Assembly (NCBI GenBank): GCA_964478945.1
Contig: CAYZJV010000005.1
Location: 18,299 to 82,298, forward strand
DNA: 64,000 nt
DNA from: CAYZJV01 sp964478945
GTDB lineage: Bacteria; Spirochaetota; Spirochaetia; Sphaerochaetales; Sphaerochaetaceae
Direction of reading: 5' to 3'
The notes under the pieces were generated by a model. The model saw nothing but the letters and a program-made list of their open reading frames with translations. It did not search any database and was not told the DNA's origin. Positions within the stretch are counted from its first letter, which is position 1; the number at the start of each line of letters is the position of its first letter. A program made the translations under genes and the position numbers. Below are positions 8,294 to 16,983 of the stretch, in pieces.

Positions 8294-9263
8294 CATCGGT
8301 ACCCAACACAGATCCGATGATCGTGGCATTGCCATTGGTGAACGCCGCACTATCCATTTCCTTCTTCTTGGCAAGCTGCAACCTGTCCACATACAGCAAT
8401 CCATCGGCACATGCGATCGCAAGTCCCTTTTTCTTGACCCGCTTCACGACAGTACCGGGAACCACTTGTTCCGGCAATGGTTCGAAAGGAGCTTCAAAAT
8501 GGGATCCATACACTCCAGTGATGAACAGGGGAACTTTACAGAAAGAGGTGTAGGCTCGTGGCCATGGTTGGAAGGCCCTCACCATGCAATGGATTTCCCG
8601 TACAGTTCGATTCCAGTCGATGAGCCCATCTTCCTTGTTGAGCATTCGTGAGAATGTCGCATCATCATGTACTTGCGGGCGTTCCTCCAGAGTGCCGTTG
8701 CAGAGATCGTGGATGGTAGCGACGATCAGTTCCCCCGCCTTTTGTGAGACTGTGTTCCCCAGACTTTGTGTCGTCTCGGTTCCATCGAGGGGAAGTTTCA
8801 TACGTGCGAGGATATCGCCCGCATCGATCTCATCCACTATCCTTTGCACCGATATTCCCGTTTCACTTTCCCCGTTCAATATGGCGAACTGCAACGGTGA
8901 ACTGCCACGATATTTGGGCAATAGCGAGGGATGGATGTTGATGGCCCCAGAAGGAAACAGGGAAAGGAATTTTGGACCGAAGAAGTGTCCACACGCAAAG
9001 GAGATGAGCATGTTGGGTTGAAGCTTAGCCACTGCATTCCGTGCTTCGGTGCGCAACTTGTCATATTGGAGAACGGGAATTCCCAAACGTTCGGAGGCTG
9101 TCTTGACCGCGGGTGGTTCGAGATGCCTCCCCCTTCCCGCAGGTTTGTCGGGGTTGGCGAGCACTCCCACCACTCGGTAGGTTGATGCCAAGGCCTCCAG
9201 AGCCGGTACCGCGATATCGGGGTTGCCCGCAAATAGTATCCGAAGATCGGAGCACGCTGTCAT
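8283..9263 (-). CDS. fmt: methionyl-tRNA formyltransferase
   Basis: A 326-residue enzyme that formylates initiator Met-tRNA. It carries LLPKYRGSSPLQ (the SLLPxxxG loop), NIHPS just before it, and an N-terminal nucleotide-fold start LRILFAGNPDIAVPAL. It lies 9 bases after def, the classical def-fmt pairing that couples formylation with its removal, and is followed by the overlapping patatin gene. Confidence 0.96.
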   Translation of the reverse strand: MTACSDLRILFAGNPDIAVPALEALASTYRVVGVLANPDKPAGRGRHLEPPAVKTASERLGIPVLQYDKLRTEARNAVAKLQPNMLISFACGHFFGPKFLSLFPSGAINIHPSLLPKYRGSSPLQFAILNGESETGISVQRIVDEIDAGDILARMKLPLDGTETTQSLGNTVSQKAGELIVATIHDLCNGTLEERPQVHDDATFSRMLNKEDGLIDWNRTVREIHCMVRAFQPWPRAYTSFCKVPLFITGVYGSHFEAPFEPLPEQVVPGTVVKRVKKKGLAIACADGLLYVDRLQLAKKKEMDSAAFTNGNATIIGSVLGTDDEA

Positions 9264-9272
9264 CGCAGGCTC

Positions 9273-9770
9273 CTATTTACGTCGTTTTTGCCGTCGTTTG
9301 TATGAGGCGACAAGCTTCTCCCGTTCCACCTCCTCAATCCGATCAATGAACAACACCCCATTGAGATGGTCGTTCTCATGCTGTATCACACGAGCAAGCA
9401 TCCCTTCGGCATGCAATACGAACGGTTTCCCCTTGATATCCTGGGCTTGAATCGAGATTTTCAACGGCCTGATCACATCGTGGTACATCCCGGGGATGCT
9501 GAGGCATCCTTCTTCGTATACGCCTTGCTCCTGGCTTGTCTCGATGATTTCGGGATTGATGAACACCATCTTTTCGCCCGGATTCCTCGTATCCACCACA
9601 AAGAGTCTGCTCGGCACACCTACTTGGGGTGCGGCCAGACCCACTCCATCCGACTCTGCCATCGTCTCGAACATCGCATCAACGAATATCGCGAGCGCGT
9701 TGTCGAAAACGGTGATCTTTTCCGCTTTCTCACGCAATACTTCTTCACCTAGTGTATAGATATCCAACAT
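9273..9770 (-). CDS. def: peptide deformylase
   Basis: A 165-residue metal hydrolase removing the formyl group from nascent proteins. All three motifs are present: GVGLAAPQVG (about 41-50), EGCLSIPG (about 86-93) and the metal site QHENDHLNG (about 130-138). There is no Shine-Dalgarno in the 38-base gap after priA; instead a -10 box TATTAT ends 6 bases before the ATG, so def-fmt probably has its own promoter and a leaderless mRNA. Confidence 0.96.
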   Translation of the reverse strand: MLDIYTLGEEVLREKAEKITVFDNALAIFVDAMFETMAESDGVGLAAPQVGVPSRLFVVDTRNPGEKMVFINPEIIETSQEQGVYEEGCLSIPGMYHDVIRPLKISIQAQDIKGKPFVLHAEGMLARVIQHENDHLNGVLFIDRIEEVEREKLVASYKRRQKRRK

Positions 9771-9776
9771 GGGACA

Positions 9777-9806
9777 ATAATACCTTCAAAGGGTCACAAC
9801 CGTCAA
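9777..9806 (-). promoter_or_regulatory. internal leaderless promoter of def
   Basis: TTGACG (9806-9801), an 18-base spacer, TATTAT (9782-9777), then 6 bases to the def ATG at 9770. It fills the priA-def gap, the widest in this part of the run. Confidence 0.75.
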
Positions 9807-9808
9807 TG

Positions 9809-11788
9809 TTAGAGCAGTTGCAAAGGATCCACATCGATTTCCAGGTAAATTCCCGAGGGAGAGGAGTATCCAGACCTGACCATACTTGCCGTGTGCACCA
9901 CATAGGCGGCATTGCTACCTCGCAACAGTAGGTGTTGGCGCCAGTTTCCGGCAATCTTCTCGATCGGACAGGGGGCCGTTCCCAAGATATCGGGGATATC
10001 GGAGAGAGGGACTCCACTCGAAGCCATATCGGCCAACACCTGTTCCACCATGGAACGGACCGTGTTGATTTCCCGCATCGTCTTTTCCTTGTTCCGCCCT
10101 CTGATCACAAAATTCACCAACCTTGTGTAGGGAGGAAACGACGTCTCCCGTCTCGCCAGCAGTTCCGTCTCATAGAATGACTGGACATCGGTTTGTATCG
10201 CCTTTCGAATAGCCACATTCTCCGGATGATAGGTTTGGACCACCACCCTACCCGCATCATTGAAGCGACCGGCCCTACCACTCACCTGGACAATGAGTGA
10301 GAAGGTTCGTTCCTGGGCCCTGAAGTCGGGAAGATTCAGCGCACTATCGGCAAGGACTATCCCCACCAGATCGACTTTGGGGAAATTCAAGCCCTTCGCG
10401 ACCATCTGGGTACCAAGGAGTATATCGATTTCTCCATGCTTGAACTTGCCGAGAACTTCCGAAACCATGGGTTTGTCCTTGGCCGAATCGGCATCCAATC
10501 TTGCGATCCGCTTCGATGGAAAGGTCTGCCCAACCTCCTTCTCCACCATTTCGGTACCGAAGGTGGCGTAACCCACATCCACCGAGTGGCAATCGGGGCA
10601 AACTGAAATGGGGGTACGCGAGTATCCGCAGTAGTGACAGACCATCCTATCGGTACTCTTGTGGTAGGTGAGCGATACCGAACAATGGGGACAACTCATC
10701 TCAAACCCACAAGCATTGCAGTGGAAAAAATGGGAGAACCCACGTCTGTTCAAGAAAAGAATCACCTGACGATCACGCGCGAGGGTTTGTTTCATCGCCT
10801 CGACCAAGGTGGTCGACAGCATTCTCTTTTCGGTAAGCATGTTCACCACAGTGACTTCGGGAGGAGCTCCACCAGCCACTTTTTTGGTAAGCATGTGCTT
10901 GGATACGGTTCCCTCCTCCATCATCCGCCAAGATTCGAGCGATGGGGTGGCACTTCCCATCACAAGCAGCGCCCCTGTGTCCGAGGCCCTCTTCTGTGCA
11001 ATCTGCCGGGCATGGTAGCGGGGGGTGTTTCCCGATTTGTAACTGTGTTCATGTTCCTCATCGATGATGATGAGTCCGAGTCGTTCAAAGGGAGCGAACA
11101 CGGCACTTCTCGCTCCGATCGCCATGCCGACTTCACCCCGCTTTATCTTTCGCCAAGTGGACAGCCTTTGCGAAGGAGTCATTCCCGAGTGGAGTATGGC
11201 GACATTCTGTTCGAATCGCTTGGATACTTGTCGTGCCAATTGGTGAGTGAGGGTGATCTCAGGAACGAGATAGATGACCTGCCTTCCTCTTTTGATCGTC
11301 TCTTCGGCAACTCTGAGGAACACCTCACTTTTTCCGGAACCGGTGATTCCATACACATAATGGAGCGGGTTCCTTCCGTCAAGTATCGCATCGATGGCGT
11401 GTTGTTGTTCTTCGGTCAGTCGATCGGTTCCTATGGCGAATTCACGCTCGTCCACCGGCATCATGGGAGGTTCGGTGTCCCTCCTTCCTCCTGGAACCAT
11501 GCCTGAGAGAGCCTCTCCTTCGCTGCAAAGGTAGAACCTGGACATCCACTGGGCCAAGGCGATTTCCCGATCTCCATAGAGGGGTTCCTTGTCTATCATC
11601 CTCTTGATCGGCTTTATGACGAACCCACCTTCGCCGGAATGTTCCGCAAGTTCCACCACATATGCGGTCACTTCACGGTTCCGGAAAGGGACCATTGCCC
11701 GCATTCCGATCCTGCAATCCATGCCTTCCGGAATTTCGTAGGTGAAGCGCTGCTCAAGCGGATGGCTCATCACCACATGGGCGTACAT
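9809..11788 (-). CDS. priA: primosomal protein N' (replication restart helicase)
   Basis: A 659-residue superfamily 2 helicase that reloads the replisome at stalled forks. Walker A is GITGSGKSEVFL (about 145-156) and the DEAH-like box is IIIDEEHEHSY. Eight cysteines in four pairs (CNACGFEMSCPHC, CHYCGYSRTPISVCPDC) form the two zinc sites. ILLGTQMVAKGLNFPKV is helicase motif V. Slightly shorter than E. coli PriA at its N-terminus. GGGGAGG stands upstream of the ATG. It follows the uracil-DNA glycosylase gene by 3 bases, linking two DNA-maintenance genes. Confidence 0.96.
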   Translation of the reverse strand: MYAHVVMSHPLEQRFTYEIPEGMDCRIGMRAMVPFRNREVTAYVVELAEHSGEGGFVIKPIKRMIDKEPLYGDREIALAQWMSRFYLCSEGEALSGMVPGGRRDTEPPMMPVDEREFAIGTDRLTEEQQHAIDAILDGRNPLHYVYGITGSGKSEVFLRVAEETIKRGRQVIYLVPEITLTHQLARQVSKRFEQNVAILHSGMTPSQRLSTWRKIKRGEVGMAIGARSAVFAPFERLGLIIIDEEHEHSYKSGNTPRYHARQIAQKRASDTGALLVMGSATPSLESWRMMEEGTVSKHMLTKKVAGGAPPEVTVVNMLTEKRMLSTTLVEAMKQTLARDRQVILFLNRRGFSHFFHCNACGFEMSCPHCSVSLTYHKSTDRMVCHYCGYSRTPISVCPDCHSVDVGYATFGTEMVEKEVGQTFPSKRIARLDADSAKDKPMVSEVLGKFKHGEIDILLGTQMVAKGLNFPKVDLVGIVLADSALNLPDFRAQERTFSLIVQVSGRAGRFNDAGRVVVQTYHPENVAIRKAIQTDVQSFYETELLARRETSFPPYTRLVNFVIRGRNKEKTMREINTVRSMVEQVLADMASSGVPLSDIPDILGTAPCPIEKIAGNWRQHLLLRGSNAAYVVHTASMVRSGYSSPSGIYLEIDVDPLQLL

Positions 11789-11791
11789 CCA

Positions 11792-12553
11792 CTACCTCCC
11801 CGACCGGTTCACTGGAACACCGATCAATTGGGCAACCCGTTTGAGATCCTCCCAGACGGGAGCGCGCAATTGGAGATTTCTCAGCACTGCAGCCGGATGA
11901 TAGGTCACCACAACGGGGATTCCCGCAAATCGATGTACAGTGGATCGCATCGCACGCAGTGCGTCGTCCCGTTGCAGGAGGTGGTGTGCCGCGACCTTGC
12001 CGACACATAGGATGGCATCAGGTTTCACCAAGGCGATTTGCCGTGTAAGGAATGGGATACAGGAAGCGGCCTCTTCAGGGTACGGATCCCGATTCTCGGG
12101 CGGACGGCATTTCACCACATTGCCGATGAATACGTCATTCGCCCGGTCGAGGTTGATCGCCTGCAGCCATGCATCGAGATATTTGCCGGCCCTTCCCACG
12201 AACGGCCTACCCGAGGCATCCTCGTCCGCTCCCGGTCCCTCTCCGATCACCATCAGGCGTGCGTTGGGTTTTCCCTCACCAGGTACGGCATTACGTCTCG
12301 TAGCGTGCAATGGACATCGATCGCATGTGCGAACCATTTCAGCGATCTGGGCAAGTGTCGAACGTTCCAAGAGGGATGCGGCCTCCTGTTGTGCGTTGGG
12401 AACCAGTTCCATCACCCGTTGGGAGAAATCGGGTGGTGCGGAACCCTCATACGATGGATCCAAATATTTCTGGGCATCATCGAAAAGTGTCCATGTGGAG
12501 TCCAGTAGTGTTGCCACGGCTTCCCGTCGGTCTTCCCGGTCATCATGAGTCAT
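11792..12553 (-). CDS. uracil-DNA glycosylase, family 4 type
   Basis: A 253-residue protein. After a roughly 80-residue N-terminal extension it has the Fe-S family-4 pattern: CDRCPLH, then GEGPGADEDASGRPFVGRAG (uracil-binding loop), NVVKCRPPENRDP, a Cys in AASCIPFL, and VVTYHPAAVLRN near the end. It removes uracil from DNA formed by cytosine deamination. Four Cys are placed as expected for a 4Fe-4S cluster. The start overlaps the end of truA by 11 bases; AGGA is 6 bases upstream of the ATG. Confidence 0.9.
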   Translation of the reverse strand: MTHDDREDRREAVATLLDSTWTLFDDAQKYLDPSYEGSAPPDFSQRVMELVPNAQQEAASLLERSTLAQIAEMVRTCDRCPLHATRRNAVPGEGKPNARLMVIGEGPGADEDASGRPFVGRAGKYLDAWLQAINLDRANDVFIGNVVKCRPPENRDPYPEEAASCIPFLTRQIALVKPDAILCVGKVAAHHLLQRDDALRAMRSTVHRFAGIPVVVTYHPAAVLRNLQLRAPVWEDLKRVAQLIGVPVNRSGR

Positions 12554-13352
12554 AATCTATCCTGTACAAATACAATCCATCGGGGGGTGCCGTCCTACCT
12601 GCTTCATTGCGGTCCTTCGCCGCCAGACGACGGGCGAACTCCTCGACTGGAGTCAATTTCTCTCCCAACTGCAGCATGGTACCCACCATTGAACGGACCT
12701 GATGCATGAGGAACGCATTCCCACTCACCGTGTATACCAGCAGATTTCCTCCCCATTGCGATTGCTCGAAATGGAATTCGCTGGTGTAAAGATCACGCAC
12801 CTTCGAACGGCTCTGGTCGGCTGCCGCACCGAAGGTCGTGAAGTCGTGGGTACCCACGATACACTCCGCATAGGCATTGAGCAGATCCAACGGTGGGAAT
12901 TTCCTCACCCTATACACCCTATTACGATCGAAAGGAGTGAAATCCTTCAATTCTTTGCAATAATATCTGTACTCCCTGCAGATGCTGGTGAATCGGGCAT
13001 GGAAGAGTCCGTCCTCTTCGCCACTTTCGATGATCCTCACATCATTGGGCAACCGTTGGTTCAAGGCAATGGCAAAAATATGGGGTGGTACGCTCTGGTT
13101 GATGGTGTCGAAATGGGCTACTTGACCCAGGGCATGCACACCGGCGTCGGTACGTCCCGATCCCTGCACATGCACCGTCTCTCCGATGATCTTCACCAGA
13201 GCCTTTTCAATCTCTTCCTGTACGCTTCGCTCAGTCTTCTGCTTCTGCCAACCCGAATAGTGCGCTCCATCGTAACTGAGCAGCAACCGTATCCTCCTCT
13301 TCCCCTCCCCAAGGGGAAACTCGGTCGGTCTATTCCAATCAGCTCGTGCCAT
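12543..13352 (-). CDS. truA: tRNA pseudouridine(38-40) synthase
   Basis: A 269-residue enzyme isomerising uridines 38-40 in the anticodon arm. The catalytic aspartate lies in GSGRTDAGVHALGQ. The N-terminal LLLSYDGAHYSGWQ and C-terminal FLMHQVRSMVGTML are family landmarks. I chose the ATG at 13350-13352, which has TGGAGG upstream within acpS, over a longer in-frame start further inside acpS. It overlaps acpS by 14 bases and the glycosylase by 11. Confidence 0.95.
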   Translation of the reverse strand: MARADWNRPTEFPLGEGKRRIRLLLSYDGAHYSGWQKQKTERSVQEEIEKALVKIIGETVHVQGSGRTDAGVHALGQVAHFDTINQSVPPHIFAIALNQRLPNDVRIIESGEEDGLFHARFTSICREYRYYCKELKDFTPFDRNRVYRVRKFPPLDLLNAYAECIVGTHDFTTFGAAADQSRSKVRDLYTSEFHFEQSQWGGNLLVYTVSGNAFLMHQVRSMVGTMLQLGEKLTPVEEFARRLAAKDRNEAGRTAPPDGLYLYRIDYDS

Positions 13353-13737
13353 CGATATCCTCCAACACCACGAATGCGATGGCGAGATTGCCTTCATGTG
13401 TCACAGAAAGGTTGATCGCAATTTTTTCAAGGTGCAAACGTCCAAAGGGCTCCTCTTCTATCCTGAGGGAGGGTTTGCCCGAGTCATCCACCACCACTGC
13501 GATGTCACGGGGGGAGACACCTCGGAATCCGGTACCCAAGGCTTTGACGAAGGCTTCTTTCGCGGCAAACCGGGAAGCCAGGAATTCAGCTTTTCGAGCA
13601 GGAGGAAGTGTGGTGACTTCCGCAACTTCCGCTTCATTGAACATTCGGGAGACCACATGCATCCCCATCCGCGTGATGTCCATCCTATCGATGGCCACCG
13701 CATCGATCCCGATCCCCCGTATTCTTCCTCTACTCAC
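13339..13737 (-). CDS. acpS: holo-[acyl-carrier-protein] synthase
   Basis: A 132-residue phosphopantetheinyl transferase that activates ACP for fatty-acid synthesis. The Mg-binding motif GIGIDAVAIDRMD is near the N-terminus and FAAKEAFVKALGTGF is at about 57-71. It starts with GTG at 13735-13737, overlapping the cdaR stop by 4 bases. Confidence 0.94.
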   Translation of the reverse strand: MSRGRIRGIGIDAVAIDRMDITRMGMHVVSRMFNEAEVAEVTTLPPARKAEFLASRFAAKEAFVKALGTGFRGVSPRDIAVVVDDSGKPSLRIEEEPFGRLHLEKIAINLSVTHEGNLAIAFVVLEDIDGTS

Positions 13738-14177
13738 GTAGTTTCACCACCTGTGTCCTTTGCTTCGTCCAGACTATCCGATTGGGAGGTTTTTTGGAAG
13801 AAGACCCTGAGTATATCGGGATCGGTGGTGAAGGACACCTCAATATCGACGAACGACTTTTCGGCTTGAATGAGAATGGGAACCCCTGCCACTCCGCTCC
13901 CGGAAACTTCGGAAAAGTCGGCCACGGCCTGCACTTCGGTGGGGTCTATCATTCCGATATACCTCTGGTCTGTCCTGATTCGCAGGGCAACTGAAGAAGG
14001 AATGGTGCTTGTTGCCTCATACCCTGGCGGCAATATCACCTGCAACGGAATCTCCACCAGCTTCGAGTCCATCATCCCGTAATTGATCAAAAAGTAGAGC
14101 ACGAGTGCGAGTAGGAACGAGAACACCTTTACAGGCCACTCCTCCAGAAGTGAACGCCACAGTTTATTCGGTTTCAT
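13734..14177 (-). CDS. cdaR: YbbR/CdaR-domain membrane-anchored protein
   Basis: A 147-residue protein with one N-terminal membrane helix (about 17-33) followed by a single YbbR repeat outside the membrane (IPLQVILPPGYEAT onward). In Firmicutes CdaR binds and modulates the diadenylate cyclase CdaA. The gene here directly follows and overlaps cdaA by 14 bases, which supports that role. It is short: Bacillus CdaR has several YbbR repeats, this one only one. GGAGG is 9 bases before the ATG. Confidence 0.88.
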   Translation of the reverse strand: MKPNKLWRSLLEEWPVKVFSFLLALVLYFLINYGMMDSKLVEIPLQVILPPGYEATSTIPSSVALRIRTDQRYIGMIDPTEVQAVADFSEVSGSGVAGVPILIQAEKSFVDIEVSFTTDPDILRVFFQKTSQSDSLDEAKDTGGETT

Positions 14178-14982
14178 CGAGAGGAACCTCCGTCATATCC
14201 TGCGGTGTCACATCGTGATAGCTGAACAGAGCCAAGAGCATCCTCTTCACGGTGGGACTGTCGAGATCGTAGTAGAGATTGGCGTTGTAGGTGAGGCTGA
14301 TCGCTCCGGTCTCCTCCGATACGATCAACACGATGGCATCCGATTCCTCGGCCAACCCCAACGCCGCCCTGTGGCGTGTACCGAAACTCTTCTTGATATC
14401 GGTCTGTTCGCTCAGCGGCAGGTAACACCCCGCCGCAATGATTTTTCCTGCCTGAATCACCATCGCTCCATCATGCAAAGGTGTATCATGGTCGAATACG
14501 GTGAGTATGAGAGCCGATGAGAGGTCGGCATTCAATCGGGTACCACTGTCCAAGACTCCCTTGATGCCAAGATGCCTGGTGAATACGATCAATGCCCCAC
14601 GATTCTTGGAAACCAACACATTGCAGGCGTTGAGTATGATGTCGATCTGCTCAGCGGTGGTCTGGGCTCCCATACGGAACAATCTGTTGCGTCCACTGAA
14701 CAGTTGGGTGAAGGCCCTGCGCAATTCCGGTTGGTACACCACACAAATGAAGATGACGACAGGTATGGTGAGATAGCGGTACAACCAGAGGAATGTCCTG
14801 AGATCGAGCAATCGCGCAAGACTATACACGGCAATGAGTACAAAAACGATACGTGCGATTTGCTGCGCCTTCGTCTGGGCCACAGCCGTATGGAATCGGT
14901 AAAAGAGATACGTGAGGGTACCGATCTCAATGATCGGTCCCAAAATACTCCAGATTGTGGACACCACTTGTGTAAACATCAC
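14164..14982 (-). CDS. cdaA: diadenylate cyclase (c-di-AMP synthase)
   Basis: A 272-residue membrane enzyme making cyclic di-AMP from two ATP. Three predicted N-terminal helices (about 10-90) precede the DAC domain with the catalytic DGAMVIQAG and the ATP-binding GTRHRAALGLAEESDA. The CdaA-CdaR pairing is that of Firmicutes, where c-di-AMP controls potassium and turgor. The start is GTG at 14980-14982 or the adjacent ATG. It lies 3 bases after glpK. Confidence 0.94.
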   Translation of the reverse strand: MMFTQVVSTIWSILGPIIEIGTLTYLFYRFHTAVAQTKAQQIARIVFVLIAVYSLARLLDLRTFLWLYRYLTIPVVIFICVVYQPELRRAFTQLFSGRNRLFRMGAQTTAEQIDIILNACNVLVSKNRGALIVFTRHLGIKGVLDSGTRLNADLSSALILTVFDHDTPLHDGAMVIQAGKIIAAGCYLPLSEQTDIKKSFGTRHRAALGLAEESDAIVLIVSEETGAISLTYNANLYYDLDSPTVKRMLLALFSYHDVTPQDMTEVPLDETE

Positions 14983-14985
14983 CTT

Positions 14986-16497
14986 CTACTCTTCCGACAC
15001 CCAATCGAGTGTTCTCTGAACGGCTTTGTTCCAGAACAGTATCTTCTCTTGACGTACCGAATCCTCCATAGTGGGAACCCAGCGCGACTTTTCCCTCCAA
15101 TGGGAGGCAACCTCTTCGATGGATTTCCAGAACCCACATGACAACCCGGCCGCATAGGCTGCTCCCAAAGCGGTTGTTTCAAATACTTGGGGACGGATCA
15201 CGGGAATGGCCAACAGATCGGCCAGGAATTCCATGAGCGGACGGCTGTTGGTCATCCCACCATCGACCTTCAGCGATTCCATCTTGATGTGGGAATCGGC
15301 CTCCATTGCATCGAAGATATCCTTGGTTTGGAATGCGGTCGACTCCAAAGCCGCGCGACAGATGTGGGCCGCGGTGGCATACCCGGTGAGACCGGCGATC
15401 ACGCCCCTGGCATCACTTCTCCAGTAGGGTGCGAAAAGACCGCTGAATGCAGGCACAATGTACACCCCACCGCAATCTGGGACCGATTCGGCGAGTGTAT
15501 TCACTTCGGGGGTGCTTTGGATGATCTTCAGATTGTCCCTGACCCATTGCACCAGGGATCCTGCGACCGCTATGGATCCCTCCAGAGCATACATCGCGGG
15601 CTTCCCCGCCTGTCGATAGGCTACGGTGGTCAACAGCCCCCGGCTCGATACGATGGGTTGCGTACCCGTGTTCACCAACATGAAACAACCGGTGCCGTAG
15701 GTGCTTTTCCCTTGACCCACATCAAAACACGCTTGCCCGAAAAGGGCCGCCTGCTGGTCTCCCAGGATACCACATACGGGCACGGCTCCTTTGAAGGGTC
15801 CTTCGGGCACAGTATGCCCATATACCTCTCCAAAGGAATCCACGATTCGGGGAAGACTCCTTTTGGGTATGTCGAACACTCCCAACAACCAATCGTCCCA
15901 TTCCAGCGACTCGATATCCATCAGCATATAACGGGAGGCATTGGTGACATCGGTAACCACCACTCCTTTCGCCGGACCCCCGGTGAGATGCCATACGATG
16001 AAGGAATCCATGGTACCGAACACCACTTTTCCGCTCTCGGCATCTTCCCTCAGGCCATCGACATGTTCCAACAACCACACGATTTTGGATGCGGCGAAAT
16101 AGGGACTGGGAACCAATCCGGATTTCGATTGGAGTTTGGCTACATCCACCTCCTTCTTGATCCTATCGATCAATTCCGCCCCACGAAGATCCTGCCATAC
16201 GATCGCATTGTATCGTACCACACCAGTGGCCGGTTCCCATGCAATGATGGTTTCACGTTGGTTGGTGATTCCTATGCCGGCCAAATCCTTGTGGGAAGCC
16301 CGTACCTTGGCCAAGGTTTGTTCGATCACTTGCACCGTTCTTTCCCAGATTTCCTCGGGATCGTGTTCCACCCATCCCGGCTGGGGAAATATTTGACTAT
16401 GCTCGATTTGCTGTGATGCTTTGGGGGCTCCCGTATGATCGAACAGTATGAATCGTGTGCTGGTGGTTCCTTGATCCAATGCTCCGATGTACTTCAC
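14986..16497 (-). CDS. glpK: glycerol kinase
   Basis: A 503-residue FGGY-family kinase making glycerol 3-phosphate. The N-terminus YIGALDQGTTSTRFILFD carries the phosphate loop; ITNQRETIIAWE and GCFMLVNTG follow, with KVDGGMTNSRPLMEFLADLL near the C-terminus. I chose GTG at 16495-16497 because GGGAGGAGG ends 5 bases upstream and the length then matches the family; an in-frame ATG eight codons upstream leaves no good binding site. First gene of the run into cdaA and priA, divergent from the DRTGG gene. Confidence 0.95.
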   Translation of the reverse strand: MKYIGALDQGTTSTRFILFDHTGAPKASQQIEHSQIFPQPGWVEHDPEEIWERTVQVIEQTLAKVRASHKDLAGIGITNQRETIIAWEPATGVVRYNAIVWQDLRGAELIDRIKKEVDVAKLQSKSGLVPSPYFAASKIVWLLEHVDGLREDAESGKVVFGTMDSFIVWHLTGGPAKGVVVTDVTNASRYMLMDIESLEWDDWLLGVFDIPKRSLPRIVDSFGEVYGHTVPEGPFKGAVPVCGILGDQQAALFGQACFDVGQGKSTYGTGCFMLVNTGTQPIVSSRGLLTTVAYRQAGKPAMYALEGSIAVAGSLVQWVRDNLKIIQSTPEVNTLAESVPDCGGVYIVPAFSGLFAPYWRSDARGVIAGLTGYATAAHICRAALESTAFQTKDIFDAMEADSHIKMESLKVDGGMTNSRPLMEFLADLLAIPVIRPQVFETTALGAAYAAGLSCGFWKSIEEVASHWREKSRWVPTMEDSVRQEKILFWNKAVQRTLDWVSEE

Positions 16498-16526
16498 CGA
16501 CTCCTCCTCCCTGATCGTCATGGTAC

Positions 16527-16555
16527 AGTATATCTGGAAACGGTGAAAGTCGCCA
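16527..16555 (-). promoter_or_regulatory. candidate glpK promoter
   Basis: A good -10 TATACT (16532-16527) with a weak -35 TGGCGA (16555-16550) and a 17-base spacer. It gives a short leader carrying the strong Shine-Dalgarno of glpK. The weak -35 may mean an activator is needed. Confidence 0.45.
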
Positions 16556-16577
16556 CAGCTAATTTGGTGTGGGGAAT

Positions 16578-16608
16578 TTGACACATCGGGTCGATGGCAT
16601 GGTATACT
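16578..16608 (+). promoter_or_regulatory. promoter of the DRTGG/ATPase/Fe-S operon
   Basis: A perfect TTGACA (16578-16583) and TATACT (16603-16608) with a rather long 19-base spacer. The predicted leader of about 14 bases contains AAGGAG, 7 bases before the ATG at 16629. Confidence 0.6.
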
Positions 16609-16628
16609 TGCCCGCACAAGGAGCAAAT

Positions 16629-16973
16629 ATGACACTGAAGGAAGTGGTTGAGATCGTACATGGGACGGTTCTGTGCGGAGGGGAAGCGCTCGATCGGGAG
16701 GTGCATCTCGGGTTCGCCTCCGATTTGATGAGTGATGTGTTGACGCTGCTTGCCGACGATATCCTGCTGATTACGGGGTTGTCGAACAATCAGGCGATTC
16801 GCACCGCGGAAATGTCCGACATTTCCCAAATCCTCTTTGTACGGAACAAGAAACCGACCAAGACCATGATCGATTTGGCTACCGAGCATGGAATTATTAT
16901 CATCACCACCGGTTATTCCATGTTCCGCGCCAGCGGATTGTTGTTTTCCGCCGGGCTTGAACCCGTCTACTGA
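16629..16973 (+). CDS. DRTGG-domain protein
   Basis: A 114-residue soluble protein opening MTLKEVVEIVHGTVLCGGEA, characteristic of stand-alone DRTGG-domain proteins. The biochemical role is unknown. In Thermotoga and clostridia such genes sit with an anti-sigma-like ATPase and hydrogenase genes, exactly as here, so a regulatory or assembly role around the Fe-S protein is inferred. AAGGAG lies 7 bases upstream of the chosen ATG; an in-frame upstream start at 16569 falls inside the promoter and is rejected. Confidence 0.85.
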   Translation: MTLKEVVEIVHGTVLCGGEALDREVHLGFASDLMSDVLTLLADDILLITGLSNNQAIRTAEMSDISQILFVRNKKPTKTMIDLATEHGIIIITTGYSMFRASGLLFSAGLEPVY

Positions 16974-16983
16974 GGATCATCCG

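Noticed and set aside
15187..16416. A 409-codon open frame on the plus strand opposite glpK
   Set aside because: Antisense shadow of an unmistakable glycerol kinase gene; no RBS, no recognisable motifs, His/Gly-rich composition as expected from the complementary codons.
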